From NCBI RefSeq assembly GCF_963662805.1, contig NZ_OY759860.1, positions 146,750 through 210,749 of the forward strand: a DNA stretch of 64,000 nucleotides, written 5' to 3'. Positions 57,304 through 64,000 of the stretch are shown here, one piece after another. The notes under the pieces were generated by a model. That model did not search any database. It was not told the DNA's origin and saw only the letters and a list, made by a program, of their open reading frames with translations. A program made the position numbers and the translations under genes. Positions within the stretch are counted from its first letter, which is position 1. Each line of letters begins with the position of its first letter. This DNA comes from an uncultured Cohaesibacter sp. Its GTDB lineage: Bacteria; Pseudomonadota; Alphaproteobacteria; Rhizobiales; Cohaesibacteraceae.

Positions 57304-57708
57304 TCAGTTCAGAGTAACGATCCGGTCGGGCAGGTCCAGAGAGAAAGACGGCACAAGCACCTCAAACAGGCTCCCGTCGTCAGCTTCCATCTCGAAATGT
57401 CCCGACATAATGCCAGAATCACAGTTCAACGGACATCCGGAACTATAGGTGTAGCAGTCTCCGGCTTCAATCAGTGGCTCTTCTCCAACGACCCCTCGTC
57501 CACGGACCTCTTGCACGCGGCCCATGCCATCCACGATGCGCCAGTAGCGGGAGCGCAGTTGGATGTCACTCTGGCCCAGATTGCAGATTTCGATATGATA
57601 GGCCCAGAAATGTTCGCCCGCTTCTGCCGAGGAGCGATCAGGATCATATTCCGTCTCCACCATGACCTGAACCGATCCGGTGATTGCCTTGTAACTGTAG
57701 TCGTCCAT
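57304..57708 (-). CDS. apaG: ApaG domain protein
   Basis: 134 residues from ATG 57708, the family's usual size; the frame is open to an ATG at 57762. Diagnostic segments are FWAYHIEICNLGQSDIQL, RYWRIVDGMGRVQEVRGRGV and YSSGCPLNCDSGIMSGHFEM. ApaG is an immunoglobulin-like fold protein implicated in cobalt resistance/efflux; its molecular role is not settled. Location near metZ and the dCTP deaminase is an arrangement I recall from rhizobial genomes. Confidence 0.92.
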   Translation of the reverse strand: MDDYSYKAITGSVQVMVETEYDPDRSSAEAGEHFWAYHIEICNLGQSDIQLRSRYWRIVDGMGRVQEVRGRGVVGEEPLIEAGDCYTYSSGCPLNCDSGIMSGHFEMEADDGSLFEVLVPSFSLDLPDRIVTLN

Positions 57709-57916
57709 GTCCTCGATGTTTTCATCCCCGATTGGTCTGACGAGCCGAATAAACTGCGCCATGGAAGACAGATTACCGGCTCGACTTCAAGTGCGAGTTG
57801 CGAAAAAGTGAAAGAATGTGCTTGGCAATTTTGCAAAATCGGCACTAGGTCATCCTCGTGCGAGGCGCGGTACATGAGTGCCTCAGCGAATTCGTACGCT
57901 CAACAGGAAACTGAAC

Positions 57917-58546
57917 ATGTTTGATGCCCGCCTGCGCCGTATAATCGACCCGCCAGTCAATCGCCTTGGCTTGACTCTTGCCGGGGCTGGCATCACGGCC
58001 AATCAGATCACCACAGCGGGGCTGGTGCTCGGGGCTCTGTCAGCTGTTGCGATTGCGTTTGAGGCCTATTGGCTCGGGCTGGCAGTGCTGCTGACAAGCC
58101 GCCTGATGGATGGCCTTGATGGTGCGGTCGCGCGAGCAAGCGGCAAGACGGATCTGGGCGGCTATCTCGATATCGTCTTCGACTTCATCTTCTACGGACT
58201 CGTGCCGCTCGGCTTTGCTTTTGCACGGCCGGAAAATGCCCTGCCTGCCGCGATCCTGCTTGCAGTCTTCTATGCCAATGGAGCGAGCTTCCTTGCCTAT
58301 GCCATCATGGCCGAAAAGCACAAGCTGAGCACCGTGAGCCACGGCTCCAAGTCTCTCTACTTTACTGGAGGTCTCGCCGAAGCGGGCGAGACCTATGCCG
58401 TCTTTGCTGCCTTCTGTCTGTTTCCCGACCACTTCGGCTGGATCGCCTGTGCCTTTGCCGCCGTGACCGCCGTCACGACCATCTCCCGTATCCTGCTGGC
58501 CATCAAGGTCTTTGGAACGACAGACAACAGAGACGAGCCAGCCTGA
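57917..58546 (+). CDS. CDP-alcohol phosphatidyltransferase family protein
   Basis: 209 residues from ATG 57917 (aggaaa about seven bases upstream). About six membrane helices. The catalytic motif DGxxARxxGxxxxxGxxxDxxxD is present as DGLDGAVARASGKTDLGGY followed by LDIVFD. It condenses a CDP-linked lipid or sugar with an alcohol acceptor, for example in phospholipid synthesis. The substrate is not identifiable: it is shorter than phosphatidylcholine synthase and lacks features of PgsA or PssA that I could recognise. Convergent with the VOC gene, 11 bases apart. Confidence 0.88.
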   Translation: MFDARLRRIIDPPVNRLGLTLAGAGITANQITTAGLVLGALSAVAIAFEAYWLGLAVLLTSRLMDGLDGAVARASGKTDLGGYLDIVFDFIFYGLVPLGFAFARPENALPAAILLAVFYANGASFLAYAIMAEKHKLSTVSHGSKSLYFTGGLAEAGETYAVFAAFCLFPDHFGWIACAFAAVTAVTTISRILLAIKVFGTTDNRDEPA

Positions 58547-58557
58547 AGCAACGGTCC

Positions 58558-58986
58558 TTAGGGCAGAATCAGATGCCCGTCCTCGCCGATCGGGAAGGCA
58601 CCCCATGCCACTTCCCACAAATAGCCGTCCGGGTCGGCGAAATATCCTGAATAGCCACCCCAGAAGGTGTCTTTGGCCGGTTTGCGGATCGTGGCGCCGG
58701 CTGCGACTGCGTCAGTGAGGGCTACATCCACCTCGTTCCGTTCGCGGACATTGTGGGCGAGGGTGATGCCGCAAGGCCCAGCCACCGGTTTGAAATCCGG
58801 ATCAGGCAATTCTTCGGCCAACTGGTCGATCGGGTAGAGCGCCAGCACTGTGCCCCAGGTCTTGAAGAAGGCAACGCCGTCCCCGGCCTTGTAGCCTGTC
58901 GGCCACTTCAGGCCATCGCGATAGAAGGCGACGGACCGTTCAAGGTCGGTGACGCCGAGTGTGACAAGGGATAGGCGCGGATCCAT
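58558..58986 (-). CDS. VOC family (glyoxalase-like) protein
   Basis: 142 residues from ATG 58986 (aagg eight bases upstream). Two beta-alpha-beta-beta-beta units; SLVTLGVTDLERSVAFYRDG opens the first and GYSGYFADPDGYLWEVAWG ends the second. The DPDGYLWE metal-ligand motif is intact. The family includes glyoxalase I, extradiol dioxygenases and resistance proteins; no substrate can be assigned. It lies between the CDP-alcohol transferase and metZ and is separated from metZ by a terminator. Confidence 0.87.
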   Translation of the reverse strand: MDPRLSLVTLGVTDLERSVAFYRDGLKWPTGYKAGDGVAFFKTWGTVLALYPIDQLAEELPDPDFKPVAGPCGITLAHNVRERNEVDVALTDAVAAGATIRKPAKDTFWGGYSGYFADPDGYLWEVAWGAFPIGEDGHLILP

Positions 58987-59085
58987 CGGGTTTTCCTTTC
59001 TGCCAAGTGATTCTCGATCAGAGCCTAGCAGGGCCACAAAGCACGATGGCAAGAGGAAAATGCCGAGGTCGGTCTGTAAGGGAAC

Positions 59086-59118
59086 AAAAAACACCCGGTC
59101 AGATTGGATCTGGCCGGG
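59086..59118 (-). terminator. Intrinsic terminator of metZ
   Basis: On the minus strand an 11-bp stem with one G·U pair (59094–59104 and 59108–59118) and a 3-base loop is followed, two bases later, by six T residues (A run 59086–59091 on the plus strand). It lies about 40 bases past the metZ stop. Confidence 0.9.
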
Positions 59119-59158
59119 CGAAATTGCTTGGTCGGTTGCTAGCGCCGAATGGATTGCC

Positions 59159-60355
59159 TCAGAGCGAGTTTAGCGCCTGCTCGAAGTCGGCCCACAGATC
59201 CTCGATATCTTCAAGGCCAACGCTGAGGCGCAGGGTACCCTGACCAATACCTGCTGCAGCAAGCTGGTCGTCATCAAGGCGCTGATGCGTCGTGGTCGCC
59301 GGATGGGTGATCAGGCTCTTGGCATCGCCGAGGTTGTTGGAGATCTTGACGATCTTCAGGGCATTCTCAAGCTCGAAGGCCTTCTGTTTGCCACCTGCCA
59401 CATTGAGCGCGATCATGGTTGAACCACCAGTCATCTGGCGGGCCACAACATCGGCCTGCGGATGGTCGGCACGCCCGGGATAGAAGATCCGGTCAATGGC
59501 CTTGTGCTCCGCAAGGCGGTCGGCAAGGATGCGCGCGCTTTCGGTCTGGGCCTTCACCCGCAAGGGGAAAGTCTCAAGGCTTTTCAGCATCACCCAAGCG
59601 TTGAAGGGCGACAGGGACGGCCCGGTGTGGCGGTGAATGTCCTTGAAATCGGCCTCTAAGAATTCCTCGGTCGACAGCACAACCCCGCCCAGACAGCGGC
59701 CTTGACCGTCGATATGCTTGGTGGCCGAATAGACAACCACGTCAGCGCCCAGCGCCAGCGGGCTCTGCCACAGCGCGGTCGCAAAGACGTTGTCGACCAC
59801 CAGTTTGGCCCCCGCTTCATGGGCGATTTCGGCAACCCCGGCGATATCGATCACCGACAGGACCGGGTTGGTCGGGCTTTCAAGGAAGCAGGCGCGAGTA
59901 TTCGGGCGCATTGCCGCCTTCCACTCATCAAGCTTGGTGCCATCGACGAGGGTGCACTCGACGCCGAAGCGCGGCAGCAGCTCGGAGACGATATAAAGGC
60001 AGGAGCCGAACAGCGCGCTGGCGGCCACCACATGGTCTCCGGCCTTCACGCAGGCGAGCATCGCTGCAGACACAGCCGCCATGCCGGATGCAGTCCCACG
60101 CGCAGCCTCGGCGCTTTCCAGAAGCGCCATACGCTCTTCGAACATGGAAATGGTCGGGTTGGCATAGCGCGAATAGACATAGCCTGGCTCTTCACCCTTG
60201 AAGCGGGCTTCCTGGCTTTCTGCGCTGTCATAGACATAGCCCTGTGTCATGAACATCGCCTCGGAGGTCTCTCCCCATTGGGAGCGCATGGTTCCGCCAT
60301 GCACCATACGGGTGGCGGGGCGAAGGGTATCCTCGAGTTTTTTCGTGTCTGACAT
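59159..60355 (-). CDS. metZ: O-succinylhomoserine sulfhydrylase
   Basis: 398 residues from ATG 60355; the frame is open to an ATG at 60427, but the family begins close to LRPATRMVHGGTMRSQWGE. A PLP enzyme of the Cys/Met metabolism class; the cofactor lysine is Lys213 in SATKHIDGQGRCLGG. It makes homocysteine from O-succinylhomoserine and sulfide. It is preceded by a SAM-II riboswitch and a short leader ORF that ends four bases before its start, so S-adenosylmethionine should repress it. The start codon itself has only a weak SD, in line with coupling to the leader. Confidence 0.95.
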   Translation of the reverse strand: MSDTKKLEDTLRPATRMVHGGTMRSQWGETSEAMFMTQGYVYDSAESQEARFKGEEPGYVYSRYANPTISMFEERMALLESAEAARGTASGMAAVSAAMLACVKAGDHVVAASALFGSCLYIVSELLPRFGVECTLVDGTKLDEWKAAMRPNTRACFLESPTNPVLSVIDIAGVAEIAHEAGAKLVVDNVFATALWQSPLALGADVVVYSATKHIDGQGRCLGGVVLSTEEFLEADFKDIHRHTGPSLSPFNAWVMLKSLETFPLRVKAQTESARILADRLAEHKAIDRIFYPGRADHPQADVVARQMTGGSTMIALNVAGGKQKAFELENALKIVKISNNLGDAKSLITHPATTTHQRLDDDQLAAAGIGQGTLRLSVGLEDIEDLWADFEQALNSL

Positions 60356-60359
60356 CGGT

Positions 60360-60449
60360 CTATCCAGTTCTTCTTGTTGTTTTTGCTGAGTGATGAACAA
60401 AACAAAACCCAGCAATGCGATCTGCATGGCCGGGCTCGAAATGTTTCAT
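60360..60449 (-). CDS. 29-codon leader ORF between SAM-II riboswitch and metZ
   Basis: ATG 60449 lies seven bases after the AAGG that ends the riboswitch, ideal Shine-Dalgarno spacing. The ORF encodes MKHFEPGHADRIAGFCFVHH… and stops at TAG 60362–60360, four bases before the metZ ATG, in a different frame. It has no Met or Cys cluster that would suggest attenuation by codon stalling (one Cys). The likely role is to bring ribosomes to metZ by coupling. Whether the peptide is made or conserved is unknown. Confidence 0.45.
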   Translation of the reverse strand: MKHFEPGHADRIAGFCFVHHSAKTTRRTG

Positions 60450-60451
60450 CC

Positions 60452-60512
60452 CCCGACCTTTTAGCTACATTATTTTACGTGGCGGCAAGCCGGTCGGCTC
60501 AAATGACCACGA
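60452..60512 (-). promoter_or_regulatory. SAM-II riboswitch
   Basis: The minus strand shows the SAM-II pseudoknot. P1 is CGTGG (60511–60507) with CCACG (60482–60478), extended by a U·G pair. P2 is CCGACC (60497–60492) with GGTCGG (60458–60453), giving an H-type fold. The conserved TCATTTGA, CCGGCTTGC and TAGCTAAAAGG blocks are present. P2 covers the AAGG Shine-Dalgarno sequence, so SAM binding would block translation start. SAM-II occurs upstream of metA, metX and metZ in alphaproteobacteria. Confidence 0.93.
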
Positions 60513-60520
60513 ATGGCGTC

Positions 60521-60549
60521 CTTATACGCCTTCCTTTCGCCTGCGTCAA
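60521..60549 (-). promoter_or_regulatory. Promoter of the metZ leader
   Basis: TTGACG (60549–60544) and TATAAG (60526–60521) with a 17-base spacer, a near-consensus sigma-70 promoter. The predicted start, about seven bases after the -10, falls at about 60514, directly at the 5' end of the riboswitch. Confidence 0.8.
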
Positions 60550-60713
60550 TCTGTCAGGCGCAGAAATGCGCCATTGCGGTCTTTCAAAGACCATCATGAC
60601 GTTGCGTCAGGCGCAAGGCTGGTGTTTGCGACTACTTTGCAGGGCCGGTGCGCACGGCTTCACAACAACGAGTGCTGCCGATCAGGGTGAGAAGGAAATG
60701 GATCGGTCTTTGC

Positions 60714-61370
60714 TCAGCTTGCGCTGCAATGCTCGTGATAGAATTTGAGCTTTTTGGCTGTATCCCGGTCACGATCCTTGAACAACAGGGTATGCTTCAC
60801 ATTGAGCAAACGCTGATACCTTGTGTTGTTCTTGCAGGAGCCGGAAATCAGCTGGCTTCCGAGCTTGTCGATCGCCATCGTTCTGAGGATCCGCTGCTCT
60901 GCTGCGATGACATGTTCCGACCACAGGGTTTCGGTCGCGCCTCCGCGGTTGCCCAGAAACTCCCAGAACTGCGCTTTGGCGGCGTTGACCCGTTGCTGCA
61001 CATCGGAATTGAATTCGAACGTCACAGAACTCTGAAAATCCGAACCGGGGTTTGGCGTTTCGAAATAGTCGATGTTGGCAACTTCGTGCAAATCGATCCG
61101 GGTTTCCGAATAGCGCACATCGTTACCGTCCGAGCAGCTATAGGGAGCCTGATGCCGGAAGGTAATTGCACAATTCTTCACTTCCACCCAGTTCTTTGCC
61201 AGACGGGAGCGTCCCAGATCGTCCTTGAGGCTGCTCGCCAGAGATTGCTCCAGCGAGGTGAGACGGGGTTGGGGCAGAGAGAAGGCGGGGCCTGCCTCGT
61301 AGAAATAGATAGTGCCAATGGCGGCGCTCAGGACACCAAATAGGCTCAAACCGTAGACGTAAGTTTTCAT
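60714..61370 (-). CDS. Exported or membrane-anchored protein of unknown function
   Basis: 218 residues. An uncleaved-looking N-terminal hydrophobic segment (VYGLSLFGVLSAAIGTIYFY) is followed by a soluble region with four cysteines (near 68, 79, 178 and the C-terminal HCSAS). There are charged helical parts such as VNAAKAQFWEFLGNRGG and LFKDRDRDTAKKLKFYHEHC. No family recognised. It lies upstream of the metZ promoter on the same strand, about 165 bases away, and is probably a separate unit. Composition and codon use look like a real gene. Confidence 0.65.
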   Translation of the reverse strand: MKTYVYGLSLFGVLSAAIGTIYFYEAGPAFSLPQPRLTSLEQSLASSLKDDLGRSRLAKNWVEVKNCAITFRHQAPYSCSDGNDVRYSETRIDLHEVANIDYFETPNPGSDFQSSVTFEFNSDVQQRVNAAKAQFWEFLGNRGGATETLWSEHVIAAEQRILRTMAIDKLGSQLISGSCKNNTRYQRLLNVKHTLLFKDRDRDTAKKLKFYHEHCSAS

Positions 61371-61621
61371 ATTGAATTACCGGTAAATTACGTGCGGGTT
61401 TTTTGCATAACCGTCCAAATATTACAATCAAGGAGTAAAGTTAGACTTAAGTGTCGATTAACGTTGCGACTTGATGTATCTGATCTGGCAATCTCACGTT
61501 GTGCCGCATAGGTAGTTTTGCTAATAATGGTTTAATTGCTGAACCTACCAGCTTCCAAAGCAACTGATCTAATCGCTATTGAAATTGACAAGTCCCGCTT
61601 TTCCGATGACAGGAGATATGC

Positions 61622-62728
61622 ATGCTTCATCTACACCGGCCGCGGATGGCCTGGCTTCTGGCCATCGTGGCCAGCTTTTTTGCGACACAGGCCTTGGCTC
61701 AGCAATGGTCTGCGACAGGGCTTTATGAGCAGATCATAGCCAGTGATTGCCGGGATTGCGGTGAAGACGTCGGCATGCTGGTTGCCTGCACGGGCAATGG
61801 CCAACCCGCCGAGATCACGATCAATGCTGCCGCCAGTGAAACGGGACGGAATGGCGAGGCCGCTCCGGTCGCGATCAACATCGATGGCCAGATCTTCAAT
61901 TATGAAGCAAAGACCGTCGAATTCGGGCTGATCGGTTTCACCCCGGTTTTCAGCGTCGCCTATGACGACCCTTTGATCGGAGCGCTGCAATCGGGTCGCA
62001 ACGCGATCGTGACCTTCAACGGTGGTCAGAGTGTGGTGCGCCTCAACGGCTCGCGTGAAGCCCTCGAAATCTTCAAGGCCCATTGTGGCTGGACGCCTCA
62101 GGGCTTTCAGCAAAATCTGGAGCGCCAGCAGGCTTCCAATCCGGGGCAGTTCACTCCTCCGTCAAAAGACGCGCCCCAAAATGATACTGGCCAGAATGAC
62201 GCTGCCCAGAATGAAGCAGGGCCGAGCGACACCGGTCACACTGATCAAATGTCCGATCCCGACAGACCTAGCTATAGCCACACCGCGATGACGAAGACGC
62301 CGGTCAAACCCGGCACCATCGGGCTGTTCTGGTACACCGGCGATGGCATGGGTGGAGGCTCGCCGAAAATCCTGAGCTATGCCGTTCCGGAAACCGACGA
62401 ACGGGCCTTCTATGCAACATGCGAGCAGGCGGGCGACTTCATGGAGGTGGAGATCTATTCGGAATTCGGCAATCTGCAGGCCGGTGACATTGTCTATTTG
62501 ACCATCAATCACCCCGGCGGGCAGGAGCGCTATCAGGGTCATACCTTTATCGAGAATGACGAGTATGCCGGGTCCCGTTTCAAGATCATCCGGGATCGCA
62601 ACCTGTGGCTCTCCATGGCCAATGCCCCCGATCTGACATTTGGCAACGAAGGCTACACCATGGCCAGGGCGAACAGTGTTGAGGGCAAGGAAGCCTTCTA
62701 CGAATTTGCCCAGTCCTGCGGCCAGTAA
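61622..62728 (+). CDS. Secreted two-domain protein of unknown function
   Basis: 368 residues with a Sec signal (to about residue 27, ATQALAQQW). Two similar-sized domains follow (about 30–165 and 235–368). Each has cysteines near its start and ends in a helix with a terminal Cys, EALEIFKAHCGW and EAFYEFAQSCGQ, suggesting an internal duplication. A low-complexity Asn/Gln/Asp/Pro linker joins them, containing three tandem 15-base repeats. Domain 1 includes CRDCGEDVGMLVACTGNG. I cannot name a family. It stands alone upstream of the dCTP deaminase gene. Confidence 0.7.
   Translation: MLHLHRPRMAWLLAIVASFFATQALAQQWSATGLYEQIIASDCRDCGEDVGMLVACTGNGQPAEITINAAASETGRNGEAAPVAINIDGQIFNYEAKTVEFGLIGFTPVFSVAYDDPLIGALQSGRNAIVTFNGGQSVVRLNGSREALEIFKAHCGWTPQGFQQNLERQQASNPGQFTPPSKDAPQNDTGQNDAAQNEAGPSDTGHTDQMSDPDRPSYSHTAMTKTPVKPGTIGLFWYTGDGMGGGSPKILSYAVPETDERAFYATCEQAGDFMEVEIYSEFGNLQAGDIVYLTINHPGGQERYQGHTFIENDEYAGSRFKIIRDRNLWLSMANAPDLTFGNEGYTMARANSVEGKEAFYEFAQSCGQ
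62177..62221 (+). repeat. Three tandem 15-base repeats in the linker of the secreted protein
   Basis: Units start at 62177, 62192 and 62207 and encode QNDTG, QNDAA and QNEAG. They keep the reading frame and could change linker length by slippage. Confidence 0.75.
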
Positions 62729-62754
62729 GGCTCCGCCGAACCTCATATATCACC

Positions 62755-62781
62755 ATCGGGCGGCCAAAGTGGCCGTCCGAT
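62755..62781. other. Strong hairpin downstream of the secreted-protein gene
   Basis: A 12-bp stem with one G·U pair, arms 62755–62766 and 62770–62781, with a 3-base loop. No T run follows, so it is either a weak terminator or an mRNA 3'-end stabiliser. Confidence 0.45.
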
Positions 62782-62899
62782 ATCATAGGGCTAAGGGCGC
62801 TTCAGGCCAGCCAGCCCACCGACATGCGCCAAGAGCTGCGATTGCGCGACTGCTGCGAACTTGCTAAACAAGCGCGAAACAACTCTCGCAGGCGGATCC

Positions 62900-63996
62900 A
62901 TGTCTTCACTTTCCTTCCCCGGTTCCGGTATTCTCAATGACGCCGACATCTCCGCATTGGTGGATGCGGGCGCGATCACCTTTGATGTGCCGCTCGACGG
63001 GGATCAGATCCAACCCGCAAGCCTCGATCTGCGTTTAGGGCGCACCGCCTACCGTGTGCGCGCTTCGTTCCTCCCCGGCCCTGACCGTGCGGTGAAGGAC
63101 AAGCTCGATCACTTGCAATTGCACCAGATCGACTTGAGCGAGGGTGCCGTGCTCGAAACGGGCTGCGTCTACATCGTGCCCTTGATGGAGACACTGCACC
63201 TGCCCGAGGGCATCGCCGCCGCAGCAAACCCCAAAAGCTCGACGGGGCGTCTCGACATCTTTACCCGCGTCATCGCGGACCGGTCGCAACAGTTCGACAA
63301 GATCCCCGAAGGCTACAACGGTCCGCTCTATATGGAGGTTAGCCCGCGCACCTTCCCCATCCTTGCTCGGGCAGGCAGTCGTCTCACCCAGATCCGTTTC
63401 CGTCAGGGCCGCGTGGTACTGAGCGACGCCGAGCATCGGGAGCTGCATGAGGCCGAAACGCTGGTTGCCTCAAGCGATCCCTTCATCGCCGATGGCATCG
63501 CGGTCTCGATCGATCTCGCCGGAGAGGGCGTTATCGGCTATCGGGCCAAACGCCATGCCGCCGTCATCGATGTGGATCGCCGGGATGCACTGGACCTGCT
63601 CGACTTCTGGGAGCCGATTATGGGGCGCGGCCGCGGCGAGTTGGTGCTCGATCCGGATGAGTTTTACATTCTCGTCTCCAACGAGGCGGTGCATGTGCCC
63701 CCGCTCTTTGCCGCCGAAATGGTGCCTTTCGATCCCCTCGTCGGCGAGTTCCGGGTGCACTATGCAGGGTTCTTCGATCCCGGTTTCGGCCATTCCGAGG
63801 CGGGCGGGACCGGTAGCCGCGCTGTTCTGGAAGTGCGCAGCCATGAGGTCCCGTTCATCGTCGAGCATGGCCAGATCATCGGCGGCTGGCCTATGAACGG
63901 ATGAGAGAACGCCCGAGCGTCCTTTATGGCTCAGGGCTGGGCTCCAACTATCAGGCGCAAGGCTTGAAGCTGTCCAAACACTTCCGCTCCGCATAA
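62900..63996 (+). CDS. 2'-deoxycytidine 5'-triphosphate deaminase, one base missing near the 3' end
   Basis: Start ATG 62900 (aggcgga upstream). Long-form dCTP deaminase with two dUTPase-like halves; family segments include QIQPASLDLRLG, ANPKSSTGRLDIFTRVIAD and EVSPRTFPILARAGSRLTQI. It converts dCTP to dUTP for thymidylate synthesis. The frame as written stops at 63904 after HGQIIGGWPMNG. The next frame continues as MRERPSVLYGSGLGSNYQAQ to TAA 63994–63996. Adding one G at 63881–63882 gives IIGRLAYERMRERPSVLYG and 365 residues, the family's full length. I treat this as a sequencing deletion in a GG run. Confidence 0.85.
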
Positions 63997-64000
63997 GCAC

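Noticed and set aside
60360..60427. metZ starting at ATG 60427 with a 24-residue N-terminal extension
   Set aside because: No SD at that ATG, the extension is unlike homologues, and it overlaps the better-placed leader ORF.

Overview
The window looks like chromosomal DNA of an alphaproteobacterium of the order Hyphomicrobiales (Rhizobiales). The evidence is gene order and family type: cytochrome c – kdsB – pheA; HIT – SRP RNA – dnaX – ybaB – recR; def – fmt – truA – dapE/dapD; a yejA-yejA-B-E-F peptide importer; a PstC/PstA pair with long periplasmic insertions; and metZ behind a SAM-II riboswitch. Loss of the DnaX zinc cysteines, as I recall it from rhizobial sequences, fits too. A marine family such as Cohaesibacteraceae or Stappiaceae is possible, but that is a guess. 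I see no tRNA, CRISPR array, IS element, prophage or integration site. The content is core housekeeping plus some exported orphans.

Layout. 0–2.1 kb: end of a tad (type IVc) pilus locus. 2.4–6.3 kb: M17 aminopeptidase, MarR-like regulator, NlpC/P60 hydrolase and a 2-hydroxyacid dehydrogenase. 6.4–14.4 kb: Yej peptide ABC importer with two binding proteins. 14.7–17.3 kb: YbaK-type deacylase and the NAD salvage pair pncB and pncA. 17.5–20 kb: membrane cytochrome c, kdsB, pheA. 20–26.1 kb: a secreted orphan, a CHASE-PAS-GGDEF-EAL protein, a Tat-exported metallo-beta-lactamase-fold protein and an acyltransferase. 26.1–31.7 kb: nudC, HIT, SRP RNA, dnaX, ybaB, a LysE exporter, recR. 31.7–39 kb: 2H-phosphoesterase-like protein, rmuC, def-fmt-truA, dapE, membrane proteins. 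39.1–43.1 kb: MerR–carboxymuconolactone decarboxylase pair, alpha/beta hydrolase, membrane AraC regulator, dapD. 43.4–47.4 kb: an Aer-like energy-taxis receptor split over two genes, and an L,D-transpeptidase. 47.5–57.2 kb: the phosphate cluster trkH-phoR-pstSCAB-phoU-phoB, all leftward, with a Pho box before pstS. 57.3–64 kb: apaG, a CDP-alcohol phosphatidyltransferase, a VOC protein, metZ, two exported orphans and a dCTP deaminase.

Two points need attention. First, between 18.7 and 25.1 kb five successive conserved genes carry seven frameshifts. Each is repaired by removing one base from a run of 2–4 identical bases, and every repaired gene gives a whole number of codons and a family-like length. 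An eighth indel, one missing base, lies near 63,881 in the dCTP deaminase. Local sequence error is the most economical reading, so these genes are probably intact in the organism. Second, the SAM-II riboswitch before metZ places its masked Shine-Dalgarno sequence in front of a 29-codon leader ORF that ends four bases before metZ, which suggests control through translational coupling.
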